This document shows positions 52,900 to 63,358 of a stretch of 64,000 nucleotides of DNA, piece after piece. A program made the position numbers and the translations under genes. The notes beneath the pieces were generated by a model. It was not told the origin of the DNA and did no database searches. It worked only from the letters and a program-made list of their open reading frames with translations. The DNA comes from Ectobius pallidus. Taxonomy: Eukaryota; Arthropoda; Insecta; Blattodea; Ectobiidae. The DNA is taken from assembly GCA_964059195.1 (NCBI GenBank), contig CAXKWD010000004.1, positions 117,755,938 to 117,819,937 of the forward strand. The letters run 5' to 3'. Within the stretch, counting starts at the first letter, position 1, and every line of letters begins with the position of its first letter.

Positions 52900-53715
52900 A
52901 CTCTACTTGCAAGGCAAGCCACTGACTGAGTAAGGGGGGTGGGTTTGAGGGCTCCAGCTAGCTCCTGCTCCGGCGCCCATCCCGTTGCCATGGTTACGCG
53001 CAATCCCCCTTCACTTATTTCAGTATTCCCCACTCCTGCGTGGAGGATGCGCTCGAACCTCACTCACGTAAAATCCAAACCATCTTAGGAGAACAGGACA
53101 CCCTGACCTTTTTAGAGATTTGACCAGCAGCAGCAGCACCACGTTTATTGTATGGTGGATGTTGTCCATGCAAGGTGACCGGGCGGGCGGCCAGATCCCG
53201 GTGCTGTATGCGGCGCTAGCGCTCTAGCTGGATGGCTGGGTTATTGATCACAGGGACCTCGCGGGGGGAGCGTCTTGCCGCTGCCACCGCTCGTTCGTAT
53301 TTGTGTATTACAATGGTGTCAAGATAGGAGTGTAGGAAATAGGACATGGAAGCAGCTTACCTTGGTACAAGGGGGATGTAGTAGATCCATCTTCTCGTAC
53401 CTAGGACACTTTCCTTTGTGAGAAGTCCTAGAACAAGTAATGGGAGATGCATTAGTCACAGAACACAACTCGCGAAATAATTATATAGGCCTACTTTCGA
53501 AAAGGGGAAAACTATCTAGAACAGTGTAGGCATCTCCTTCCTAGTACTTGCATGGCTTTCCCTTGCTCTTACCCTTCCCCTTTTTTCGCGAAGGTTTGGA
53601 CTTGATGTCCCGAGTACGCGATATCGAACTGCCCCGTTCCCATTCTCTCGCGTCACATGAAGAAACGCCTCCTCTCTGCTGCTACCGCTGACGCGACTGC
53701 GCGCTCCCCCATGAA
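52900..53715. promoter_or_regulatory. GC- and CpG-rich block upstream of Musashi: candidate promoter or 5' exon region
   Basis: This is the most GC- and CpG-rich part of an otherwise AT-rich window, in two peaks: about 52920-53300 (gggcgggcggcc, gcggcgctagcgct, cctcgcgggggg) and 53590-53715 (ctctcgcgtcac, gacgcgactgcgcgc). It ends about 400 bp before the first visible Musashi exon. It could hold a promoter and a 5' UTR exon spliced to 54122, which would make ATG 54132 the start. I see no decisive TATA box or initiator, and the block could belong to an antisense transcript instead. Confidence 0.4.
52984..52997 (+). promoter_or_regulatory. X-box-like (RFX) site
   Basis: GTTGCCATGGTTAC matches the RFX X-box pattern GTNRCC(N0-3)RGYAAC with one mismatch in the right half. 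It sits inside the CpG-rich block. A site this short can occur by chance. Confidence 0.3.
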
Positions 53716-54121
53716 ATCTTTAAAATGCATTTCCAAAATCCACATGCAAATAATAATGCCACAACTACAGTATAAATTTGTTGCAATAAACTCCATGAAT
53801 ATCTAACCTAGAAAATGAAAATAACGCGTTTAATTCACATTAATCCCAAATGCATTGTATTATTTTGTAATTACTTCCCATGCCTTTGCTGCATTATGAA
53901 ACATTTTTTATATGATTTAACAGATTTTATCATCGTTCATAGAACTTATTATAATAATTTATATGCATATGGAATAAAAGAAGTACTTACCATACGTCTA
54001 GAGAAGTCTGAAATTTGTAGGCAGTCATGAAAGTCACCAATGCCATGTCAGCCAGACAGATAACTGTTATTGGAATAACCTGCAAAAAAGGAGAACAATT
54101 TGGTTATTTTATGTGTTGCAG
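53716..54121. other. AT-rich DNA between CpG-rich block and Musashi exon
   Basis: Probably intron. A strong splice-donor match on the minus strand (ATG|GTAAGTACTT, 53981-53990) is the only notable site. Short open frames here match no known protein. Confidence 0.4.
54098..54121 (+). other. 3' splice acceptor before first visible Musashi exon
   Basis: A T-rich tract ending in ttatgtgttgcag precedes the exon, with AG at 54120-54121. The reading frame runs on upstream to 54027, but those 35 codons resemble no Musashi N-terminus, while the residues after the AG (SAGMEGNG...) do look like the usual Gly/Asn-rich leader. I therefore treat the upstream frame as intron and the exon as starting at 54122, in phase 2. 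Confidence 0.7.
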
Positions 54122-54131
54122 CTCTGCGGGC

Positions 54132-55995
54132 ATGGAAGGGAATGGGATTATGGACCACGACCTCCATGGTAATGGATTACTTCCACAATTGAATGGCAAC
54201 AGCCAGAATGGATCTTCAGGAAGGTCAACCCCAAGCGGGGGTGACCCTGCCCCAGGAAAACTATTTGTTGGGGGCCTCAGCTGGCAGACATCATCAGAGA
54301 AGCTGAAGGAGTACTTCGGCATGTTTGGTACTGTCACAGATGTACTCATCATGAAGGACCCAGTGACACAAGTAAGTGTCACACTGTTAACACGTTTTTC
54401 AAAATCTTTTCTTTGACCCACAGAAAATATAGTGTCATATATAGGTAATATAGGTAAGCAATACAGTGGGAATCTTCCTAGAAACATTTCAATACAATTA
54501 TTTTCTAGCGTTATCTTACTAGTTCCTCCCAGGTACAATTTTTTTATTCCTGATTTCAGAAAGTAACCAAATTAAAGCTGAGGACCTTCATAGACATGCA
54601 GGATTTCTTTTAAATTTGTCTGAATCCAAACTAAAAATTCAACAACTCTGCCAGATAAAGTAAAACAGTTTATTGTTATTATTATTAACTATTTTTGGAA
54701 TACTTATTTAAGGTGAAGTTTTTTGCATTCCCTAAAGATACTCCACTTTTATTTATTTGTTTTGTTTCAATTACATTATAAACAGAAAGATAATGGGTCA
54801 CATTAAAGCTTTAAAAATTCCAAACCACACCTCCCCCCCCCCCCGGAAATCATGCGTTGATTGTTAAAATATAATTCATTATAATTGATACACTCTGAAG
54901 ATCTTGAATTGGCCTCTTATTCAAATCATCATCATACTGCACAAATACAGTGTAAACCAATATTATATACAACACTTTATTCAATATTCACCTCAACTGA
55001 CATCGAACGAGTACTGTAAGATTTCATGGGTAAAAACCATATAATAGGTTCCTAGCCTAAAAAGAAGTATGTTGTTTTATGATTATTCTCGAGCGTGCCA
55101 TTGTTTTGAAAATGTTGCTGATATAATTCTTCCTCTTTTTTTCTTTCAGAGGAGTCGTGGTTTTGGATTCATCACATTCTCAGAGCCTGACACAGTTGAG
55201 AAGGTTCTTAAAGTGCCTATTCACACACTTGATGGAAAGAAGATTGACCCCAAACATGCCACTCCGAAGAACAGAGCTAAAACTGGCAACAGAACAAAGA
55301 AGATCTTCGTAGGGGGTGTCAGTCAAGATACATCATCAGAGGAGGTTAAAGGATACTTCAGTCAGTTCGGCAAGGTTGAGGAGACTGTGATGCTCATGGA
55401 CCAGCAAACAAAGCGCCATCGTGGATTTGGATTTGTAACTTTCGAGAACGAAGATGTGGTAGACCGTGTTTGCGAGATTCACTTCCACACCATCAAGAAT
55501 AAGAAAGTTGAATGCAAGAAGGCACAACCAAAAGAAGCTGTACAGACAGCAACATTATTGAGCAAGCGAATGGTTCTGGGGCCACTTGGTGTAAGAATGG
55601 GAGCCCCACAAGCCATGACACCAGCAACACAATTGGCAGCCGTGCAAGCACAGGCTCACGTACAGGCTGCAAATGCTGCTGCGGCTCAAGCTCAAAATGC
55701 AGCTCTGGCAGGATATGGCAAGTTGTTTGGTACATACCCCACTTTGGCAAGCTACCGCTATGCTCCATACCCCATTCCAACAGCAGTTGGAGCTGTGGGA
55801 GGCGTCGGAGGAGTGGCAGGAGCAGTTGGAGCTTCTCCTAACCCAGCAGCAGCTGCTGCAGCAGCAAACCAAGCGAATCTTGCTCCGCCTGTACCTGCTA
55901 ACCCATATCAGAGCTACAGCCTTACCAACGTGGACATGTCAAGCTTCCAAGGAGTGGACTGGGGATCCATGTATGGCATGGGCATGTATGTCTGA
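54132..55995 (+). CDS. Rbp6: Musashi-family RNA-binding protein (Rbp6/Musashi), two visible coding exons
   Basis: Cytoplasmic RNA-binding protein of the Musashi family; family members bind UAG-containing 3' UTR motifs and control translation in neural and stem cells. Two exons are visible: 54122-54371 and 55150-55995, joined in phase 0 between ...DPVTQ and RSRGFGF.... Starting at ATG 54132 the product is 361 residues. A Gly/Asn/Ser-rich leader (1-40) is followed by RRM1 with RNP2 LFVGGL (44-49) and RNP1 RGFGFITF (83-90). RRM2 has RNP2 IFVGGV (132-137) and RNP1 RGFGFVTF (171-178). An Ala/Gln/Gly-rich tail follows, containing YRYAPYPIP (282-290) and ending in [12 protein letters not shown]. The reading frame is intact, with TGA at 55993-55995. 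The exon begins at a good acceptor (AG 54120-54121), so at least one upstream exon exists; translation may start there instead. Family assignment is very secure. Rbp6 rather than msi is inferred from the remembered C-terminal ending, so the symbol is less certain. Confidence 0.93.
54372..55149 (+). other. Musashi intron, 778 bp
   Basis: The donor is caa|GTAAGT at 54372, and the acceptor is a long pyrimidine tract ending in tttctttcag at 55149. The intron interrupts RRM1 just before RNP1, between Gln80 and Arg81 of the model. It is AT-rich and contains a C12 run at 54833-54844. The 55069-55149 part happens to be open in the frame of the next exon, which makes the ORF look longer at its 5' end; that part is not coding. 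Confidence 0.9.
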
Positions 55996-58900
55996 AGAGA
56001 CTCCCCTTGCTACAGACAGGCTTTTGGCAGTTAAAAACACAAAACACAGGTTCTCAATAATTTTATCATCAAGGGGGGGCTTAATTAATGCAGAAGTGGT
56101 CCTTCTGGACTTCCAACAGGTTAAATTCATTTTTGTAAGTCCTTATCCCACCTTCAGCGCCATGTTATTGCATGTGGCTGAACGTCTTGTTGGATTATAT
56201 TAAATATGAGAAGTTGAAATCTGTCATGGTATGTTCATGAATTAACAGTTCAGTTATTAGTTTTGTTCTTTGGAATTATTAAAGTTTTGAGGTTCAGCAT
56301 TGCCAAATTTATATGAGGTAATATAATGTGTTAATAGCACAGTAGAAGGGAGTTAACCGGATGGAAATGGATCCCTTAGTTTCCTATCCTCTATTTAAGA
56401 TAATACAAAAGATACTCACATGTGAATACTGTCTGCTTTTGCTCACGGCACTGTTTACAAAAATCTCAAATGGCAAGCCAGCCTCCCTAGCCTGAAGCAA
56501 TAATAACTTGCAATAAGCAGTATTATTAATGTCTCAACATCTTCCATTATTCCAATTTCGGAATACTCATAGGTAAACATGAATCTCCTACTATCCCACC
56601 ACTTATTTTCGTGGAAGTCGGGTAGCGAAGAGGACTTAGGCTGATGTAAGTTGGACCCACTGCCTTGTGATGTTGTTAGAGATTATATTTTTAGAAACAG
56701 CAAGTGTTTACTGGGCATTGGAGCTTCTCGGCTTCACTGTAACTGCCCGATTTTTTGACACGAAAACAGTTTACCTGAAATGATCTTCCCACATTGAAGT
56801 TGTAACTAGGGCAAGACCTTGCAAGATAAACTGGGTGCCATAGTGGAAACCGACTGTGTGCATTAGAAGAGGTTGCCCTGCTTTTGGGTTGCAGTATGAG
56901 AGAGTTTTTGCAACAAATGTTATCAAGTATTATGTTCTTAGATCTCAAGTTAAATATGTTAGTATGTTTAGGTCCCATGTTCCATTTAATATTTTATGAG
57001 CAGTTCATTATAGAATCCCATAATGTGCATTTACACTTACAAAGTGCACCTAGGTAGAATTTTGGGATGCTGTAGATAAATTAACAAGTAGGCATCTCCA
57101 ATGATGTGTCTTCAATGCGTATACTGGGGATTGTGATTTATCGCCCCTCATTATGCCTAAAAGAAAAAAAAAAACTTTTTTACATCAGAAAAGCTCCTGA
57201 AACTTTGTTCCTTTTAGTGGGGGATCGACATTGAAGCATCTAGTCAACAGGCTCTGTGTAGCCATAACACCACCTTTATATTGTTTCTGAGCTAAACGTA
57301 ATTTGTCCCGTCAATATTCCACAATAGAATAGAGGCATAGACTTACTAGCGGAAAAGTATTATATCAGTCAGCCCAAATTGTTTTCCTATTGATATGTAA
57401 AACACGATTCTTCACCAATCAACATTCCATAGTTCACATGTCTTGTCTAAATTTGGGTGCAAAGGGGCCCCTACCCATAGGTGCATCGAGATTTTTCACA
57501 TGTGAGATTTGCGGACCAATTATTGTCGGGAAGTGGAACTGGAAAGCAGATCAGTTCCTGCTGGAAACTAAGAGCTTGAGCAAGTGATGCCTCTTCCGGT
57601 GCACACATACGTTTCCTGTGGAGTTATGATTTTCTTTTTTTATGTTAAGTGTGCAAGTCGTTCAAATGCTGGCAGCTATATTATACAGCATTATAACTTT
57701 ACATTATTTATTTAATTCATATGAGTTTCGTTTTTACTTAATTTATGTTGTGTTGAGCAAGATTTGTGAAAAGTAGAGAGTTAGTTTTAGTTAGAATCGG
57801 TGATAAATGCAGCTTTTATAGGTTCCTATGTGACTTTTATTTTTTGTGAAACGTGTTTAATGTGCTAATGTACTTGCTCTTAGTTTCACCAACATACCAA
57901 ATTTGGCAGCAGGTTCTGAACTGCCCACTGGGTCACAAAAATGTATGGTCACAAGTGTGCTTCACCTCACTGAAGAGGTCACATAATTATAATAAATCTT
58001 TGATTGTTACTCGTTTTATAATAGTCTTAGGTAGACCAAGAAATTAGCAGGTATATTACTCAGTGTACACAATATGTTTCTTTTCCGACTTTGAATAAAT
58101 AATAGTTAAGACATTCTCTGCAAAACCCAAACAACAGCATGTTCTTACTATTTCATTGTAACGACAATCCATGACTTGCTATAGACAGGGACATGGTATA
58201 AAGAGGAATATAAATATGCCTTGTTTCTTTGTACTACCACATCTTTGCAAACATATTGTAATAATATGACAAAAACGTTCTCTGGTTCGTAACATTAAGT
58301 GTTGAATGTCAGTGTTCTCTTGCAAAAGTTGACCAATCGTAATTCAATATTGGTATGTGAAGTGATGGTGAGAGTTGGTCGGTAGTGATAACCAAGACTG
58401 AGACATGGCAAAGTGTTTTAATTAACTCTATTTGTTTTGTGTTACTGGCATCTTAGTTGCTGGGTCAGGTGGATTAGTGCGGGGCAAGAGAGAATGTGTA
58501 TGAGGGGTAAGTCACGCAGCGGGGCAAAGCATTTCCTCGATGTGGGGTTTTCGCAGAGAATTAACTCCTAGCAAAAGGAAAATGTGATCATTTAAAATGA
58601 TCTCTTCAAAATTTTGATACAGTAAAATACTATTACAATAGAATTAAATTAATACATTTTTGAAGATATTTGAAATAGATTAAATGTAGAACATAGTTAA
58701 AGAAAATAGTATGTAAGGAAATACAAGTGCTAAAGTTAATTGAAAATAATGAATACTTAAATTGCCTTGTCTGATCTTGTGTTTGATATATTCATATGGT
58801 AGAGATTGTTTAACTGTATAAGGTGCATAATTGTATGGAAAGGTGACTTCCTGATGGTGTCTTCTATCTCATATCTCGTAATATCTCAAATGAGTCTGGA

Positions 58901-59499
58901 TTGAATGTGATAATTCATGTTATAGGATAAACCAATAGTCAGAATTTTTGTCTAACAAGTGGTATCTTTGAAATAACAGTGGATGTGTAGTATAGGTTAA
59001 ATGTACTTAAAAATGTTAGTACTTCAATTGTACAGGCAATGATTTCTATGTTTACCAATGATATTCTTATATACAATCTTTAAATTTAATAATGGTATAT
59101 TGTAAAAAAGAGTCTACCAAGTAGGTTAAACTATTTATTTGGATGCTCAAACTTTTACCATTATATATTGTCATTATTGTAAATGTATTTTACTGTATAG
59201 TTTTCTATAAATGTAGCTCTCTTCTTAAGATGCCTTTGGATTCCTTTCTTAATATCTTCTCTATCTATTTAGTAATAGTAATAATAATTTGAAATATCGA
59301 GTTTGTCAATGGTGCCAAATCCTGAAAGGGAGTTATAATAGTTACTAGCAACTTTTATAGACATTGTTCTGATAAATCACTTTTTCCTTTTGCTTGAGTG
59401 ACAATACCCTTTTATAATATAAGAACAGCAATAAGTGTTTTAAGGAGAGAAAAGGTGAAACCCTCTATTTTTGTATTTAATTCTAAATGATAAAGAGCA

Positions 59500-59505
59500 A
59501 ATAAA
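59500..59505 (+). terminator. Candidate proximal polyadenylation signal AATAAA
   Basis: The canonical hexamer is followed by T-rich and then GT-rich sequence (gtgtctcatgtggtgttg, about 59526-59543), the expected layout of a cleavage site near 59520. A second AATAAA lies at 59830-59835, also followed by GT-rich sequence, and could be an alternative. Confidence 0.45.
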
Positions 59506-62500
59506 GTTTGTATTTTTCTTTGAGAAGTGTCTCATGTGGTGTTGAAGGGAGCACCACATAGATGTTAACTTTGAAAAGATTTCAGAGAGGGTTGGTCTGA
59601 AAAAATACTAAACATATTCATCTGAACTATGTACTCCTTGTCCTTACTACTTCATACTAGTTATTTCTGTTTTTGGTGGTTTGTCGTATTTTAAAAGTTG
59701 TAGTCAATAAGTACACTTGACTAGATCCTTAGTGTTAGATGTTTTTGTAGTTTCTCTGTGTGTAGAACGTAGTGGGGCTGGATGGATTGCCATCTGGTAG
59801 CAAAGACTTGCACTTGTAGAGCAGTTCTGAATAAAGTAGTTTTCATAGTAGACCAGCTGGTTGCTTGATGGTATTTATTCCTACTTATTATTGTATTTGC
59901 TTGGTTTATGGCCTGCAGCAGGAACTTAACTGTTTTCAGCTTTTCATAAAACAAAATCCCAAAAAAATATACATAAATAATATGTGTTGGGGTACGAGGG
60001 TTTGACAGGAGTTGCTGCTACAATTAACCAATTACTGCTTTTCTGTGATACCACATGACTATAACATTGACAGAAGTTGCCTGCACTTTCGGTGGATGTG
60101 TATATTTACTCATTATCCAACACTTGGAGCAGAATTGGGCGTATCAATGCAGGCATTACAGTGGTAGAAACAAAGCAGGCATACAAACTTGACCACATCG
60201 AGAACAAATTAACATACTCGAGTCAAGAATAATCATCTTTTATATTTACATACACTGTACATGTCTTTTCTTGGAACTGCTTTATTTCTACCAGTTCTTA
60301 ATTAAAATGTGCCTAAACAGAAGTGTTGGATTCTTTAGAAAATCTGTTTGTATTGGTTCAGAGAAACATCGGGATATTAACAAAACCCCTGAATCTTTTT
60401 GTTGTGCTATGACTTCTAAATAGCTCAGTGCCTTATGGGAATTATAATAATAATAAATAACATCGGTAGGGATCTGAGAGGCCTACAGAACACCTGAAGA
60501 ACATTATAGTTCTTCAGTTGCTCCCACTGCAACTCCTGTAACCTCTCAGCTTCAACAGAAGTGTTTAACTTTTCACTGGATTGCACTACAGCAGTTGTAG
60601 ATACAGTTTTTTTCCTGTCGAGTTCTTGGTGTGTGAAAACTTAGTGGCGTGTGCAGAAGTATTGGGACTCACGCGAATTTATGCACTACTCATATTTTTT
60701 AACAATCATCTTTAACAAATTTATTCATGGGTGTCTTGTGTGCCGTTGTTCAGTGGACTGGTTGTAGTTTTGTATTTTGGTTTAATCTCTTTTTTTTTTT
60801 TATTAATTTATTTTTTATAATTTGAGCCTTTGTAAGCATGATTGGCGTAACCCAATTTTTAAGACAATCCTAAAACCCTGTTGCAAAAGTATATATGTGA
60901 AAGGGTTAGGCACAAATTAGGTCATGTGACTATTGCATTTTCTGGTTACATTATTGCAGACTGAGATTTCCAATAGTGCCCTAACACAGAGCATACAGAT
61001 TCTGCATTACGTCATTATAGAGAGTAGCGTTCAGGATTTGTTGAAAAACAGCTCTGTTGTTAATGTAACAGAATTCGTTCTGGATACAAGAAAATAATTT
61101 AAAGAAATGTGTGTGGATCCACTAACTGCATCTGTATTTTTCAAACAATGCTTTTTTAGAATGTTCATGTATTAATGTTTTGTCGTAACATTGTAATTGT
61201 TAAATTTTATTTGCTTCTATCAAGACCTATCTTTACTTGCGTATATTGTGGTGCACATCGTTTCACATATATTATTTTTGCAACTAATTTTTGCATACTT
61301 TTAAATAACTCCTCTTACCCTACTGGTGCTATTTTGACATTTATCCAGTATGTCTTATGGTTGTGCCATGTTTAATTCTGTATTAAGCAACATAAAAAAA
61401 CAGAATAATTAGTGTTTCAGGCTTGAAGTATGAATTTCATGTAAGCTCTTCTTGAAATTAAATAACTATTCACGCTTATGGTGATTTCATGTTTTATGTA
61501 GCCTTAGCTAAATCAGGAATATTTAAAGGATGAAAGACTTGATTAATTCTCAACTTAAAATGAACAGTATGAAAAATGGAAATTATTCTAATTTTGCATT
61601 CTTATTTGCTTTCTTATTCCGTATTTTATAGTGTTGGCACCTCCCCCTCCAAGGAGATATAAAGAAATGTATGCGTATTTTCTTTAGTCATTTGATATAG
61701 AATTTGAGGTGGTGTATATGGATAGCATTACTGTAGGATAGGCGAAGAGTCAGTTGGGAGTGAAGCGTTGCTGGCACATTACCATAATTTGCACTGTGTT
61801 AGCTTCCACTATATTTTTCAAGCAGCTAAGCTAAATGTGCATGTATAAATTGGGTAAGCTGAGTAAATTTTAGTGGTAAACTCATTCAGCCTCGAAAACA
61901 TCTATTAAACTTAACTGTTTATTATTGTTTAGGCATTTTTGCTGTTTTTTCTTCAGTTAGCTGTTGTAAATCTTGGTATCTAGGCCATAGTAGTCATATA
62001 TTGTTTTGATTTATTAAAATATAGTTATTATTAGAAATATTTTGTTAATGTGCCTTATTTAAGCACTTAAACTAAGCAAAATATTACAAAGTAATGTAAA
62101 CAGAATTGTGAATGGTATAATTGCAGTGCTTTTAAAGTTTAAAACAAAGAGTGCTAAAAAAGCAAACTTTCAGATTTATATTTTTTTCCAAAAATTATTA
62201 ATTTTACTAACCTAAAGATTATGCAAAATTCTTCCTCCCAACCCTTATAAAAATACTTGATTTCAGGGGTTGAAGATAGAATATCAAACTATAGAAAAGG
62301 GAAAAGTTGTTTGTACCCTACTCTGTATACATGCACATTTTAATCAATAATATTTGCAAATGATTGGCAAGTAATTTTAATGAATGGATTGCTTTTTGCA
62401 TGGTAATGGCAGCACCAGTGGGGGAGTAGATACTTGTATGCAGTTTTGAGCCATCTCTCTCTGAAGGCCACCTTCTGGGGAGATGGGGAGAATGCATACA

Positions 62501-62815
62501 AAAGCACATGGCATTCATACTTCCAAGGGCTCTATTTCAGGGATAGTTTTTGTATGCCGCTTCTATTGACTTTCTAAACCCCTCTTAACCTCTATGAAGA
62601 TGGACTTCAAAATGTGACTTGGCTGGGATAAAAAAATCATCAATGCAGTAGCTAGTCAAACGAAGTGTGAATGATACAAAAAAAACTGCAACTTGGGTAC
62701 AAATCTTCCTTTATATCTGTATACTGTAGTTCTCCCTTTTTCATGAGGATTAACTGATTGATTACATAATTTTTACATTTCCCATCACATTCTAAAAATA
62801 ATTTCACTCTGTATA

Positions 62816-62821
62816 AATAAA
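62816..62821 (+). terminator. Candidate distal polyadenylation signal AATAAA
   Basis: The canonical hexamer is followed about 20 bases later by a GT-rich element (cttgtgtgtact). It lies shortly before the SINE at 63045, where recognisable repeats resume. If used it would give a 3' UTR of about 6.8 kb. Confidence 0.35.
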
Positions 62822-63044
62822 TTTCTGAGTGAATTTCTTGTGTGTACTCCTATTAGGGGATCTAGGAAATTCTCATGGTAATCTTCTTATAGTGGAAATT
62901 TTCAGTAACTTGAATATCACTTCCATCATCCTTTGCTAAGAAAGGAGCATTTGCTATTGAATGAAAGTTTTTACTATCTGTTATTCTCATTCTAGTAATA
63001 GTATCTTTCTAAAGAAGTAAATTGATTACCTACATGGTCTCTTG

Positions 63045-63344
63045 AGGTACGCCGTAGCGTAGTGGTTGAGGCGCTGCGCTACAAACCGGAAGGTCGAGGG
63101 TTCGATTCCCGATGAGGTCGTTGAGATTTTTCAATTGGCCTAAATCCTCTGGTGGCACTATGGCACTGGGGTCGACTCAGCCTCTAACAGAAATGAGTAC
63201 CAGGAGCAATCCTGGGGGTAAAGGCGGCCGGTGCGTAAGGCTGACAACCTTACCACCTTCATGTGCCGAATGTCCAAAATCTGGGAGCCTCAACCTCCTG
63301 GAACCCTCTGGTCCTCCATGGCCTGTATAGGGATCACTTTACTT
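63045..63344 (+). mobile_element. tRNA-derived SINE (300 bp) with perfect target duplication
   Basis: The head gccgtagcgtagtggttgag has a good A box and gggttcgattccc is a near-consensus B box. The body is followed by a ctttactt tail. Perfect 14-bp duplications, tacatggtctcttg, lie at 63031-63044 and 63345-63358. The promoter boxes and duplications are the best preserved of any SINE here, so it is probably the youngest. It lies just past the likely end of the Musashi transcript. Confidence 0.92.
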
Positions 63345-63358
63345 TACATGGTCTCTTG

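Larger units (their letters stand above)
55996..62840 (+). other. Probable long 3' UTR of the Musashi gene
   Basis: After the TGA there are nearly 7 kb in which I recognise no transposon, SINE or coding exon, unlike the TE-strewn DNA upstream. The stretch is AT-rich and includes ATTTA-type AU-rich pieces (for example near 57705 and 59139). Polyadenylation signal candidates with GT-rich downstream sequence lie at 59500 and 62816. Long 3' UTRs are common in neuronal RNA-binding protein genes. The start is certain if the stop is used; the end is inferred. Confidence 0.5.

Noticed and set aside
54027..54131. In-frame extension upstream of the Musashi exon (35 codons from ATG 54027)
   Set aside because: It crosses a good acceptor (AG 54120-54121) and resembles no Musashi N-terminus. 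Similarity begins right after the AG.
54104..55872. Open frames on the minus strand and in other frames over the Musashi exons (up to 144 codons)
   Set aside because: They overlap a clearly conserved coding sequence and have no motifs of their own, so they are shadows of it.
63045..63120. Functional tRNA genes at SINE heads (also 3243, 28940, 38850, 48780)
   Set aside because: A and B boxes are present, but acceptor stems do not pair and SINE bodies or target duplications follow.
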